A DNA stretch of 64,000 nt from G942493375 sp942493375 (lineage in GTDB: Bacteria > Armatimonadota > UBA5829). The notes beneath the pieces were generated by a model. The model was not told the DNA's origin. It saw only the letters and a list, made by a program, of their open reading frames with translations, and did not search any database. This document shows positions 26,733 through 35,818 of the stretch, piece after piece. The stretch is taken from contig OW818698.1 in NCBI GenBank assembly GCA_942493375.1, positions 6,696,001 through 6,760,000 of the forward strand, read 5' to 3'. The position numbers and the translations under genes were made by a program. How positions within the stretch are numbered: position 1 is the first letter of the stretch; every line of letters starts with the position of its first letter.

Positions 26733-27837
26733 TTACTTGATGCCCTTCACAGTCCTTTTTGCCTGATCCTGGTTCATAGATACAGTAGGGTTCAGGTGCT
26801 AGATAGTTACCTGTATAGGCAAAAGCACGTGCGCGGCATCCCATACAGACTCTTCGATACTCGCAGTGGCCGCACTTGCCTTCAAGGTTGTCTTCATTTC
26901 GGAGAACCCTGAAAACCTCAGCATCATCCCAAATAGATTTAAAGTTTGTCTTTCGAATATTTCCTGCAGAGACTGTCAGATAACCGCACGGATAAACCTC
27001 ACCTTTGTGAGACACAAAACAGACGGCTGAACCGGCAAGGCACCCTTTTGTTACAGCATCGTGCCCGTGGGCGTTTGTCTGGATTTTTGATCCATCTTCT
27101 TTTGCTCTCTGTCGCATAATCCGATAATAATGCGGTGCACAGGTCGCTTTCAGGTTGATCGGAGAATCCTTAGAACGGTCATAGAACCAGTTGAGTACCC
27201 GCTCATATTCCTGCGGATCAATCATCTCGTCATCCGCGATCTCTTTGCCACAACCGGTTGGTACGAGCAAGAACAAGTGCAACGCAACCGCTCCTGCGTT
27301 GACAGCCATATTCAGAATCTCAGGGATTTCGTCAATGTTATGCTTAGAGACCGTGGTGTTGATCTGGTAAGGAAGTCCCGCAGCTTTCAGGCATTCGATT
27401 CCATTCCAGGCTGCTTGAAAAGCTCCATCAATACGTCGAAATGAATCGTGGGTTTGAGCTGATGCTCCGTCGATACTAATAGCTACCCGCTGAATGCCAA
27501 CATTTACAAGGTCTTTAGCGATCTGTGGTGTGAGAAGTGTACCATTCGTAGCCAACAGCATCCGCAGTCCCTTTGATGTGCCGTAACTGGCGATATCAAA
27601 GATATCGGGCCGAACAAGCGGTTCACCGCCACTCAAAACAACTGCAGGGGATGCAAATGACGAGATCTCATCGAGAAATGATCTACATTCCTGTGTTGTC
27701 ATGTCCTCGGGGGAACGCTGGTCGACTGGACAAGCTCGACAGTGCATACATTTGAGGTTACAAGCCGTAGTCAGTTCCCAGAAAATGAGTCTGGGTATAA
27801 ACTGCTGGCCGGGAGATGATTCGTTTGTATTATGCAT
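26725..27837 (-). CDS. ahbD: Radical SAM heme b synthase AhbD
   Basis: 370 aa. Radical SAM motif C26, C30, C33 (TTACNLKCMHC), GGEP loop (VVLSGGEPLVRPDIF), and a C-terminal SPASM/Twitch-like cluster (CGHCEYRRVCMGCRARAFA). AhbD decarboxylates the propionates of Fe-coproporphyrin III to vinyl groups, giving heme b. First gene of the ahb operon. Completes the alternative, siroheme-dependent heme route known from sulfate reducers and archaea. Confidence 0.9.
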   Translation of the reverse strand: MHNTNESSPGQQFIPRLIFWELTTACNLKCMHCRACPVDQRSPEDMTTQECRSFLDEISSFASPAVVLSGGEPLVRPDIFDIASYGTSKGLRMLLATNGTLLTPQIAKDLVNVGIQRVAISIDGASAQTHDSFRRIDGAFQAAWNGIECLKAAGLPYQINTTVSKHNIDEIPEILNMAVNAGAVALHLFLLVPTGCGKEIADDEMIDPQEYERVLNWFYDRSKDSPINLKATCAPHYYRIMRQRAKEDGSKIQTNAHGHDAVTKGCLAGSAVCFVSHKGEVYPCGYLTVSAGNIRKTNFKSIWDDAEVFRVLRNEDNLEGKCGHCEYRRVCMGCRARAFAYTGNYLAPEPYCIYEPGSGKKDCEGHQVIG

Positions 27838-27914
27838 AAATTCTCTTCACTATCTGAATCATTACGTCCATTACAATAATAGCGTGATCATTCCTGGATG
27901 TCTATGATGATATC

Positions 27915-27952
27915 ATATTGGCGGAGCGTCAAGATAGCAACTCCGCCAATAT
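27915..27952 (-). terminator. Hairpin downstream of the MtrB-like gene
   Basis: ATATTGGCGGAG (27915-27926) and CTCCGCCAATAT (27941-27952) form a perfect 12-bp stem, 14-base loop, placed 26 bases after the porin stop codon and before ahbD. No long T-run. Confidence 0.6.
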
Positions 27953-27977
27953 TGTTTAGAAATACTAACTTTAAGAG

Positions 27978-30107
27978 TTAGTAGCTTCTGGCCCAAGCCA
28001 GGCGATAAACCTGGAAAGTGCCATTTTTGTCTGAGTCGATTTCATCAGACCATTTGCCAATTGAGAAATCGAAGTTCAAGCAATCCTTTTGATTGAGTCC
28101 ATAGTTGGCCCCAAATGACCATCTGTCCTGCTTGACCTTGAATGGAGTCCAGACTGGTCCGAGTCCAGCAAATTTGGTTGTGTCAACCAGGCTTGCTCCA
28201 TCGGATTTGGAGTGGAAGAATCCACCATTTAATTTGAGTCGTGGGCTGAACACATAATTCGCACCGGCCGACCACTGAGTGTCGTTGGATCTAAAAGCTG
28301 CCGTCTGTACAGGCAGGTGTGGCAGATAAGCTGTTTCATAACCCAGTATCCACGTGGTATTCGTCCCGTTTTGGAGAAGACCATAATTTAAGTCAAGAGT
28401 CAGCTTTTCATTTATTCCAAACCATGTGCCAATACTAGTGGTCTTAAAGTTACTGTTGAGACCTTGCCCAGTCAGTAGTTCCCTTCCCAGAGTATAAGCT
28501 TCAAGAGCAGCTTCATATGCATTCATTTCTTCTTCTGTTGCTTCTGAACCAGGATTAACTGGAAGAACTGGAATTGTTGTCACACGGACATCAGAGTTCT
28601 TTTCATCAATCTGGCTCATATTACAGTAGAAAGCCATATTGTCGCGAAGCATGTAAGTTGCATCGAGAACAGCTTTCTTGCGCTCATTGGGTGTCCCTAC
28701 GAACTCTCCCTTACCGCCTTTTGCATTCTCATAGTTACCAGAGATGTTCAGCTGGCTGAATGGGTGATAGCGCAGAGAAACTCTCTCAATATCCCATGTG
28801 GTGGAACTGTTATTGACGTCTTCTCCAGAGAATGGAATATCGAGTTCATCGTCAGCGCCTGCGAGCGTGCTATTGTGTCGTTCGTCTTTCTTGTTTTCAT
28901 ATCCTACACGGAGATAGACCTTGCGAACACCAGTATAAACACCCTCGATTTCTGCCGACTTAGTACGTGTCGACAACTGCAGGTTGCTTGGGGTTTGCGA
29001 GGTGGTGGTGAAAACAGGCGGTACACGGTTATCTACTTTAATATCCCTGTATCGTCCTGTGAAAGACAGTGAATCAGCAGCTCTGTATACCAGAGCCATA
29101 TTAGCTGAAGTAGTCTTGAATGTTTTGCTTAGAGAGTTTCCAACACCAGCAAAACCTGCAGGTATACCATTTGTGCTGTTTGTTCGTTGTCTGCTGGTGT
29201 AAACACCAGTGAACTGAAGATTGTCAGTTACATTACTTCTTGCTTTGACTACCCGATTCTGTGTCTCATTGCTAAATACGGTTTGATTATTTAGCGGTGC
29301 GACATCAAGCCGACTGCCTTTAATAGGCTTCTGAACATCATCTTCGAATTTGATGTTGGTATATCGGAAGTTGACTACTGAGTTATTACCGACTGCAACA
29401 TCAGCGCCAATTGTGCCTTCATTTGTCTGTCGGTTTATCGGCATAGCTACTCCGCCGCGCTGAGAGCTATTAATAACTCCAGCTTTGGCTGCCCGGGCTC
29501 TGAATAGAAGTTGCTTCTGCCCTGTTTCAGACTCATTCCACCAATTGGCGACTATTCCAACACGCTGATTGGAATCTGCATTGACATACATGTTCAGATC
29601 ACTAACCCGGCGGTTTAAGTAGTACTGATCATCAGGACTCAGGTCCTTAAATGTATCCCAGGATGTTCCAACTCCTGCTGCCGGTACGGGAGGTGACAAG
29701 GCGCTCAACATACGAGCAACCCAAGGATTCGCAGCAGGGGTCTGGACTAAACGGTGAACCATTGCACTGGTTCCACCAGTGAACTTGATGGCTCTGTTAC
29801 TCAACAGAAAATCGACCGTCTCGTCTCCACCGACTAGAATGTCGCTGGCGTTGAGTCTGTATTGAGCCTCTCCGTCGTATCCATATACACTGTAAAACTC
29901 AATGCCGAAACCTGGAAATGTTCGACTGTCATACTGTCTTACTCGTTCTTGATTACCACTTTCCTGTGGATTGTATACCCCTAACTGATATGACTTCTGA
30001 TAATCATAACCAGTTACAAGGTCCCCTTCGGTAAATGCTGCTGAAGAGGAGAGCAACACAAATGCTGTTCCAAGTATTATGGAGCAGCTTATCAATTTCT
30101 TTCTCAT
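27978..30107 (-). CDS. MtrB/PioB-type outer-membrane beta-barrel porin
   Basis: 709 aa from the ATG at 30107. Signal peptide MRKKLISCSIILGTAFVLLS..AAFTEG, then alternating short amphipathic strands over the whole length (for example AEIEGVYTG, VYLRVGYENKK, LNISGNYENAKG) and an aromatic C-terminal end (RLAWARSY), as expected of a large barrel. Sits directly after a decaheme MtrA/DmsE-like gene, the standard porin-cytochrome arrangement in which the barrel sheathes the cytochrome across the outer membrane. AGGAGGA upstream supports 30107; the ATG at 30140 overlapping the previous stop would place an unlikely extension before the signal peptide. The N-terminal CxxC seen in Shewanella MtrB is not evident. 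Confidence 0.82.
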   Translation of the reverse strand: MRKKLISCSIILGTAFVLLSSSAAFTEGDLVTGYDYQKSYQLGVYNPQESGNQERVRQYDSRTFPGFGIEFYSVYGYDGEAQYRLNASDILVGGDETVDFLLSNRAIKFTGGTSAMVHRLVQTPAANPWVARMLSALSPPVPAAGVGTSWDTFKDLSPDDQYYLNRRVSDLNMYVNADSNQRVGIVANWWNESETGQKQLLFRARAAKAGVINSSQRGGVAMPINRQTNEGTIGADVAVGNNSVVNFRYTNIKFEDDVQKPIKGSRLDVAPLNNQTVFSNETQNRVVKARSNVTDNLQFTGVYTSRQRTNSTNGIPAGFAGVGNSLSKTFKTTSANMALVYRAADSLSFTGRYRDIKVDNRVPPVFTTTSQTPSNLQLSTRTKSAEIEGVYTGVRKVYLRVGYENKKDERHNSTLAGADDELDIPFSGEDVNNSSTTWDIERVSLRYHPFSQLNISGNYENAKGGKGEFVGTPNERKKAVLDATYMLRDNMAFYCNMSQIDEKNSDVRVTTIPVLPVNPGSEATEEEMNAYEAALEAYTLGRELLTGQGLNSNFKTTSIGTWFGINEKLTLDLNYGLLQNGTNTTWILGYETAYLPHLPVQTAAFRSNDTQWSAGANYVFSPRLKLNGGFFHSKSDGASLVDTTKFAGLGPVWTPFKVKQDRWSFGANYGLNQKDCLNFDFSIGKWSDEIDSDKNGTFQVYRLAWARSY

Positions 30108-30139
30108 AGCATAACTTCCTCCTGTTCCTCTAGTCTTCA

Positions 30140-31207
30140 TCAGTAAGCCAGTGCAGCGTGCTTATCGGATCCGTGTATCTGAGAATGACAGTCCGTACAC
30201 TCTGTGTAACGTTCTGGGATCAGTTCCGGTTTTCCAAGAAGACCACTGCGGCTGTGAGGACCCGCATGACACTTCAGACAAAGAAACGGCTGGCTTTGTG
30301 TCAGAAGCTTGTTCTGAACAGCACCATGAGGAGAGTGACAGTTAGTGCAATCTTCTGCAACTGGTGGATGCTCGAAGGTGAATGGTCCGGATTTCTCCGC
30401 GTGGCACTTGAAACATGTTTCATTTACTGATTCTGCCTTGAGCATGCCCTTAGCACCACCGTGCGGGTTGTGACAATCGCTGCAGTTCATCTTACCTTCA
30501 GCAATCGGGTGATGTGATGGCATTTTGGACTGCACTTGTTGAGCTTTGTGACATGTGTAGCAGACATAAGGTTCAGCAACACGCTTATAAGCGGTTTCTG
30601 TTCCTTTGACTTTCTCGCGAAGAGTATCAGCCTGTTTTTTGAGATCTGCTAATTTAGTCTCTGCTTCGGTTCTGTCGTCGCTACCTACTTCAGCGTCATT
30701 AACCGCAAGCTCAGCTTGTTTAATAGCGGCTGCCAGGCCCTGGAGGGAGTTTGTACCGTTTTCTATGTCTTTGGACATCATTGCGGTTTCCGGACTATGT
30801 GGGTCGTGGCAATTGAGGCAGGAGACTTTGACCCTTGCATGAGTGCTGCTAGCCCAGAGTGTTACATGCTCCTGCTTATGGCACTTCATGCACATATCTG
30901 CAATCTGTTTAGGTTTTTGAGATTTTGGATTGGAGATTTTTGTCTTGTCTCCACCACCAGCAATATGCTGTTCTCCGGGACCATGACAAGATTCACAACC
31001 ATTTTTGACGGCATCCTTGTTGGTCAAGGTCCGTCTGTGACTAGTTAGTGCCCATTTTTTACTTACATCTGCATGGCATGCAGCACAAGCTTCTGAACCC
31101 ATAAATTTGTTTGAGTCTTCTGCCTGGGCTTGTGGACGCGACTGCCATGTTAGCAGGGCTAGTAGAAGCGCGCACGCGACTACTACGCAAACATTTGCAA
31201 CTTTCAT
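30140..31207 (-). CDS. Decaheme MtrA/DmsE-like cytochrome with a coiled-coil insertion
   Basis: 355 aa from the ATG at 31207 (GGAGG nine bases upstream; the longer frame to 31309 lacks support). Signal peptide VANVCVVVACALLLALLT.., then ten CxxCH sites. SHRR, SSTH, SHHP, CHNPHGG and CHSPHG segments match DmsE/MtrA chains. Unusually, 81 residues separate heme 4 (CLNCH) and heme 5 (CYTCH); most are charged and helical (LAAAIKQAELAVNDAEV, KLADLKKQADTLREKVKG), looking like a coiled-coil hairpin. Followed directly by the porin gene. Function: carry electrons across the outer membrane, with direction unknown. Confidence 0.88.
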   Translation of the reverse strand: MKVANVCVVVACALLLALLTWQSRPQAQAEDSNKFMGSEACAACHADVSKKWALTSHRRTLTNKDAVKNGCESCHGPGEQHIAGGGDKTKISNPKSQKPKQIADMCMKCHKQEHVTLWASSTHARVKVSCLNCHDPHSPETAMMSKDIENGTNSLQGLAAAIKQAELAVNDAEVGSDDRTEAETKLADLKKQADTLREKVKGTETAYKRVAEPYVCYTCHKAQQVQSKMPSHHPIAEGKMNCSDCHNPHGGAKGMLKAESVNETCFKCHAEKSGPFTFEHPPVAEDCTNCHSPHGAVQNKLLTQSQPFLCLKCHAGPHSRSGLLGKPELIPERYTECTDCHSQIHGSDKHAALAY

Positions 31208-31355
31208 ATTCTTCATCCTCCACCAAACACCAAATGAACGGATACTTGCCATTATCAAGGTAGTAATTCCGCTCCTCCTTGCTGTCAGTAAACAGACTGG
31301 TTGACACATCCAGACGGCATAAAGCTAGCAAGCACATCTTGTTAAGATAATGATA

Positions 31356-31373
31356 TTGTGCAATGTTTCACTA
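31356..31373. promoter_or_regulatory. Putative Rex-type operator upstream of the MtrA-like gene
   Basis: TTGTGCAATGTTTCACTA keeps TTGTG and a near-complete CACAA half at Rex-box spacing, about 150 bases before the chosen start. Same consensus as 10758 and 21785. Confidence 0.5.
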
Positions 31374-31480
31374 TATAAGTCAAGAGATTTTTTTATCGAT
31401 ATATGGTTTTGGTAAAAATATCCTCATTGTGGGCTGGAACACACCAAAATCTCATCGTTTTTGCATTACTATTTGCTGTT

Positions 31481-31516
31481 AGCATTGTTGCAATCTAAAT
31501 TAATTGCAACAATGCT
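31481..31516. repeat. Perfect 14-bp inverted repeat in the divergent promoter region
   Basis: AGCATTGTTGCAAT (31481-31494) and ATTGCAACAATGCT (31503-31516), loop of 8. It lies in the 570-base non-coding gap between the MtrA-like gene and the propeller gene. It could be an operator or a transcript hairpin. The rest of this gap (31208-31779) holds the Rex-type site and no supportable gene. Confidence 0.6.
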
Positions 31517-31779
31517 ATTCTATTCAGTGAATGCGTAAGTATAGGGATGAGCACATACGTCACAACATACCCGTGTGCATAGGTACTGAAACACCTAATG
31601 AAAACAATTTGAGATTTGACTAGAAACCTATGTGTGAGATGAATTATTCTCAATAGAAATATAACTCAATTCTATAAATCATAAGGTGTTCTATAAGCAG
31701 GATTGATTGTGCTGTTTGTTGTATGTATCCTAAATACAAATACGGTGTGTTGAGATACTGGAGACTGGAAGCAAGCAAT

Positions 31780-33678
31780 ATGTGGGAAAATATCATTCTG
31801 TCAGTTTTCGTCGCTTTAGGATTGATGGTTATTGCTGATCGCAGTGATGCATCACATGACACCTTGAAATTAGGTGCATTTCCTCAAATGATATCTACCA
31901 GTTGGACTTCTGAGAACGGCCTCCCCAGTGGTGAGAATCTATCGTTAAGAGTTCAGACTGGCCGAGTTTGTGCTATATCCGCTAACCAGGTTCGTCAGCT
32001 TGAGGGTGATCATTGGAACACAGTTGATATTGACCTGTCGTCACTTCAGCAACCCATGGACAATTCTGCTCTCAATATACCGAATGGTATTAATGTACGC
32101 GAAGTAGTCAAAGATACCAGTGGATGTTTATGGCTGGCAACTGACCGTGGAATACGTGCACAAAGAGGTGACACCTGGGCGTATGTCCTGGATCGCAATG
32201 ATGGAATGCCTTATGATCATGTCAACTGCCTTGCATTCGCCCCTAACGGAGACATCTGGGGTGGAACTCCGGAGGGTGCCTGGAGGTTTCGTGGAGGTGA
32301 ATGGCGCTATTTCTGGGGGAAGCGCTGGATACCTGGTAACAATGTAAGTGATATTCTGATTACTAATGATGGTTCCGTTTGGCTGGCAACTGACAATGGC
32401 ATTGCTTCGATCAGTGAAAGGTCAATGGCTATGGACCAGAAAGCTGCAATCTATGAGGATATCATTGCAAAGCGTCATGACAGGCACGGTTTCGTTACCT
32501 CCAGCACTCTGAAAGTGACTGGTAAACCTGACAAGGGTGTAATGCTGAGTTCTGATGACAATGATGGCTTATGGACAGGTATGTATGTTGCTGCTGAAGC
32601 TTTCAGATATGCAGCTACAAAATCCTCAGAAGCAAAGAAAAAATCTCGCAGGGGTATGAATGCCATATTAGACCTGGTGAGGTTGAGTGGTTACCCGGGT
32701 TTCCCTGCCAGATCAATCATTCTTAGTGGTGAAAATCCACTGGGCTGTGATTTAAATGAGACAGTGCGCATAAAGGGAGAGACTGACAAGATATGGTATA
32801 AATCACCCACTCACCCGGATGTGTTGTGTAAAGGCGACACTTCCTCTGATGAACTAAACGGTCATTACTTCGCCTGGTATGTCTATTTCGATTTAGTAGC
32901 CACGAAAGCCGAAAAATCGGAGATTCGTAAGGTAGTCTCTGCAGTAACAGATAACCTGCTCAGAAACAACTACACTCTTGTAGGTCATACCGGTCGTAAG
33001 ACTAGATGGGGTGTGTTCGATCCGAAATCCCTCAATGATGACCCTACTTGGCGTGAAGAGAAAGCATTGAATTCAATTTCGATGCTCTGCTTCTTGAAAG
33101 TCGCGTATCATATATGCGGCAATGAATCCTACAAGTCTGCCTACGAGGATCTTATAAACAATCATCATTACTTGCTCAATGCTTTCGAATACCCGATCAA
33201 AGTTCCGTGGTATGAGATCAACCATTCCGATCATGAACTTGCATTCCTGGGTTATTATCCGCTAATGATGCTGGAAAAAGACCCGGCCAGGCATGCGATT
33301 CTAGTCCATGCATTTTCGAGACTCTGGCAATCAATAAGACCCGAACGCTCCAGCCTGTATAACTTCATATATGGTGCCACTACAGATCAACCGTGTGATG
33401 TAGAATACGCTGCGGCGAACCTTAAAGACTGGCCGCTTGATCTGGTAAGATATGACACCAAGAACAGCCAGCGTCACGACGTGAACTTAAAGTTCCCGGA
33501 CTTGATCCAGATCCGGGAATTGGACAGGGTACTTCCGGTCAGTGAACGTCAGCCCTGGCGATGGAACGGCAATCCGTGGACCCCTGACGGCGGTGAAGGC
33601 GGCAAGGTTGAAGAAGATGGCACAGCCTGGCTCCTGCCTTACTGGATGGGACGGTATCACAAATTTATATCGGATTAA
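31780..33678 (+). CDS. Secreted protein with two-component-regulator-type propeller repeats and a helical C-terminal domain
   Basis: 632 aa from the ATG at 31780 (GGAAG eight bases upstream); signal peptide MWENIILSVFVALGLMVIA. Three repeats of the Reg_prop type are visible (GCLWLATDRGI, GDIWGGTPEGAWRF, GSVWLATDNGI), too few for a full propeller, so it may be truncated or pair with other blades. The C-terminal 400 residues (Trp/His-rich, helical, e.g. LNGHYFAWYVYFDL, REEKALNSISMLCFLKVAYH) look like an alpha/alpha-barrel, perhaps carbohydrate-active. There is no kinase domain, so it is not a complete sensor. Convergent with the next gene, with only 4 bases between stop codons. Confidence 0.7.
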   Translation: MWENIILSVFVALGLMVIADRSDASHDTLKLGAFPQMISTSWTSENGLPSGENLSLRVQTGRVCAISANQVRQLEGDHWNTVDIDLSSLQQPMDNSALNIPNGINVREVVKDTSGCLWLATDRGIRAQRGDTWAYVLDRNDGMPYDHVNCLAFAPNGDIWGGTPEGAWRFRGGEWRYFWGKRWIPGNNVSDILITNDGSVWLATDNGIASISERSMAMDQKAAIYEDIIAKRHDRHGFVTSSTLKVTGKPDKGVMLSSDDNDGLWTGMYVAAEAFRYAATKSSEAKKKSRRGMNAILDLVRLSGYPGFPARSIILSGENPLGCDLNETVRIKGETDKIWYKSPTHPDVLCKGDTSSDELNGHYFAWYVYFDLVATKAEKSEIRKVVSAVTDNLLRNNYTLVGHTGRKTRWGVFDPKSLNDDPTWREEKALNSISMLCFLKVAYHICGNESYKSAYEDLINNHHYLLNAFEYPIKVPWYEINHSDHELAFLGYYPLMMLEKDPARHAILVHAFSRLWQSIRPERSSLYNFIYGATTDQPCDVEYAAANLKDWPLDLVRYDTKNSQRHDVNLKFPDLIQIRELDRVLPVSERQPWRWNGNPWTPDGGEGGKVEEDGTAWLLPYWMGRYHKFISD

Positions 33679-33682
33679 TGAT

Positions 33683-35818
33683 TTACCGATTCCTGGATTG
33701 GACTTCTATTATTAAAGTGTTGTTAGAATGGAAGACCGTTTTACCAAGTTGGAAGAGTACAGACATTGAGATATCGGGATAGCGTTTGATCTCAAGATTA
33801 CCTATAACCAGATAACTTATATCGTATTTACGCAATAAAGCAAAGGCTTCCGAAGAGTTTTTTGCTTCATATATAGCTTTGACATCCTTGCGGCGCAGAT
33901 TCACTGATTTTTTATCTCCGCGCCACAGCCACTCATGCACATACCAACCCAGGATTGTCTGATGTCCGCTCATCATTGATATACGGGCATAGTCTGTGTA
34001 GCTGTCTCCCTCAGCCTCCAGAACTTTTGCATTGCCCGGAGTATTGTCCATTATCCAGTTTGCTGCTTTGTAATCGCCAGGGTGTTCTTTAGCCATATAA
34101 GCCAACCCATCCAGTCCCCAGTATCGTGGGACATAAGGCAGCTTGCATCCCTGGATCATTGCAAGCCATGTAAAAGTCATTGGGAGATACAACAGCATAG
34201 TAAGGATTACTGTAGTGATCATTCTGCGAGGTGAATCAGTCAGCCGTCTGGCAATTATCACCGCAAAGTATCCGACCAGCACCGTTAATAGAATGAAAGC
34301 TTCATATGAGAGCTTAAACACAGTGTTTGCACGTCTGAATGAATACCCGTAGATGTCCTTTACATAAATGAATTCAGGAATAGCAATGAAAACCAATGCA
34401 CACAGGACAAAGGCAATTGCTGTGTAGTCTGAAGCATTTAGCTTCAACGAGGATTTTCGCTTCTTGATGAGTAGTGCAATGAAAAACCAGCCTGCCACTA
34501 ACATCTGATATCCCCATAGAATCAGCATCTGCCAGAAAGGCGTGTGGACATTCGATAGACGGATTCCCTGGCTGAAGTTTTTAAAGTGCATCTGGAAGGG
34601 GAGAGTCAATAGAGCAGTGGCAATAACAAGAGCAAATCCTGTCAAGGCAAATGCCAATACTCCAAACCTAAACTTACCGGATCCCCGCCATCTTGCAAAC
34701 CCAAATACTGTGCAGATAATTAGCATTCCGGTAGGAAGAGTCCAGGCGTTAGTCAATGCTGTTACAGCGAGCAGAAGCGCTAACCATGGAAACAATGTGA
34801 TATACGGAAGATACCACTTCGCGCTGCTTGTCTTTTCCTGCAGTGCTGAATGTATACATACCACGCATAACGCAAGTATGCTTAATACAATGGGAATACT
34901 CATTACATGAGCGTGCAGGTCGGCTACTACGAATGAGTATGATGGAAATTCAGTGATCGGTTTATCTGTTGTAGGTGGAAAGAAGCCGATAAACCTGGTC
35001 GCATTTGCATAGGTCGATGAGAGATCTCCGTGGTATATTCCCACTATCTTCAATATCGGGAGCAAAAAACCATAAGTTGCAGTATACAAATTGCCCCCAA
35101 GTGTAAATAGCACAGCAGATATAAAACCGGCAGCGTGGTACTCGTTTCTTGTACAGTCCTTGCGTAGAAACACCAGGTTGGCTGCAAGAGAATGGACCAA
35201 AGAAAATGAGAATGCAAAGATGGTTGCTACAGAAATATTAAACGCCACGGCTGATTTTATGCCGGAGAGTATAGTAAGCCATGCATAAGTAAAGTGCCCG
35301 AAATAGTAGTAGTTGATAGTTGACCCCGAATACCATGGGTCTGTAGGAGGCATATAAGCAGAGTTGAGTATGGATGTCATAAACCCGTAGTCCATAAACT
35401 TTTCAAGTCCATATATCTGCGGGTTCAGGCTGCGTATAAATCCCCAAAACAGAAGTGCACCCAGAAAAACACCCTCTTCAAGAAGCATTATTCGCAGGTG
35501 TTGCCTGATTGTCGCCTTGAAGTCTTGACCACGTGCTGCGATTAGCCCTGCAATACCGATCATTATGACAACAAATATGCAGGTTCTTTGAGAGAATTGT
35601 GCGATTTTCAAAGATGCTAAGAGCCAGGTGATGTAGACAGCCGACATCATCCCCAACACTTTAGAAAAGGTGTATCCTTTGTCAAAATAGCTTCTGAACA
35701 GTCGGAAGCATATCGGCAGAAATAGTAGACCAATCCCAAACAGCACTGCCCACCACTGCAAAACCTGGCCTAGACTGCCACCCGATATATAAAAACTAAT
35801 AGCTTCCCAAAAACTCAT
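33683..35818 (-). CDS. DUF2298 ('YYY') polytopic membrane protein
   Basis: 711 aa with about a dozen transmembrane helices. The signature region PTDPWYSGSTINYYYFGHF and the later VVADLHAHVMSIP motif match the Chlor_Arch_YYY/DUF2298 family known from Chloroflexi and archaea. Such proteins have a GT-C glycosyltransferase-like layout, but activity is unproven. The ATG overlaps the end of the flavoprotein gene by 4 bases. The C-terminal soluble tail (NTPGNAKVLEAEGDSYTDYARIS) resembles the extracytoplasmic domain of PMT-type enzymes. Confidence 0.82.
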   Translation of the reverse strand: MSFWEAISFYISGGSLGQVLQWWAVLFGIGLLFLPICFRLFRSYFDKGYTFSKVLGMMSAVYITWLLASLKIAQFSQRTCIFVVIMIGIAGLIAARGQDFKATIRQHLRIMLLEEGVFLGALLFWGFIRSLNPQIYGLEKFMDYGFMTSILNSAYMPPTDPWYSGSTINYYYFGHFTYAWLTILSGIKSAVAFNISVATIFAFSFSLVHSLAANLVFLRKDCTRNEYHAAGFISAVLFTLGGNLYTATYGFLLPILKIVGIYHGDLSSTYANATRFIGFFPPTTDKPITEFPSYSFVVADLHAHVMSIPIVLSILALCVVCIHSALQEKTSSAKWYLPYITLFPWLALLLAVTALTNAWTLPTGMLIICTVFGFARWRGSGKFRFGVLAFALTGFALVIATALLTLPFQMHFKNFSQGIRLSNVHTPFWQMLILWGYQMLVAGWFFIALLIKKRKSSLKLNASDYTAIAFVLCALVFIAIPEFIYVKDIYGYSFRRANTVFKLSYEAFILLTVLVGYFAVIIARRLTDSPRRMITTVILTMLLYLPMTFTWLAMIQGCKLPYVPRYWGLDGLAYMAKEHPGDYKAANWIMDNTPGNAKVLEAEGDSYTDYARISMMSGHQTILGWYVHEWLWRGDKKSVNLRRKDVKAIYEAKNSSEAFALLRKYDISYLVIGNLEIKRYPDISMSVLFQLGKTVFHSNNTLIIEVQSRNR

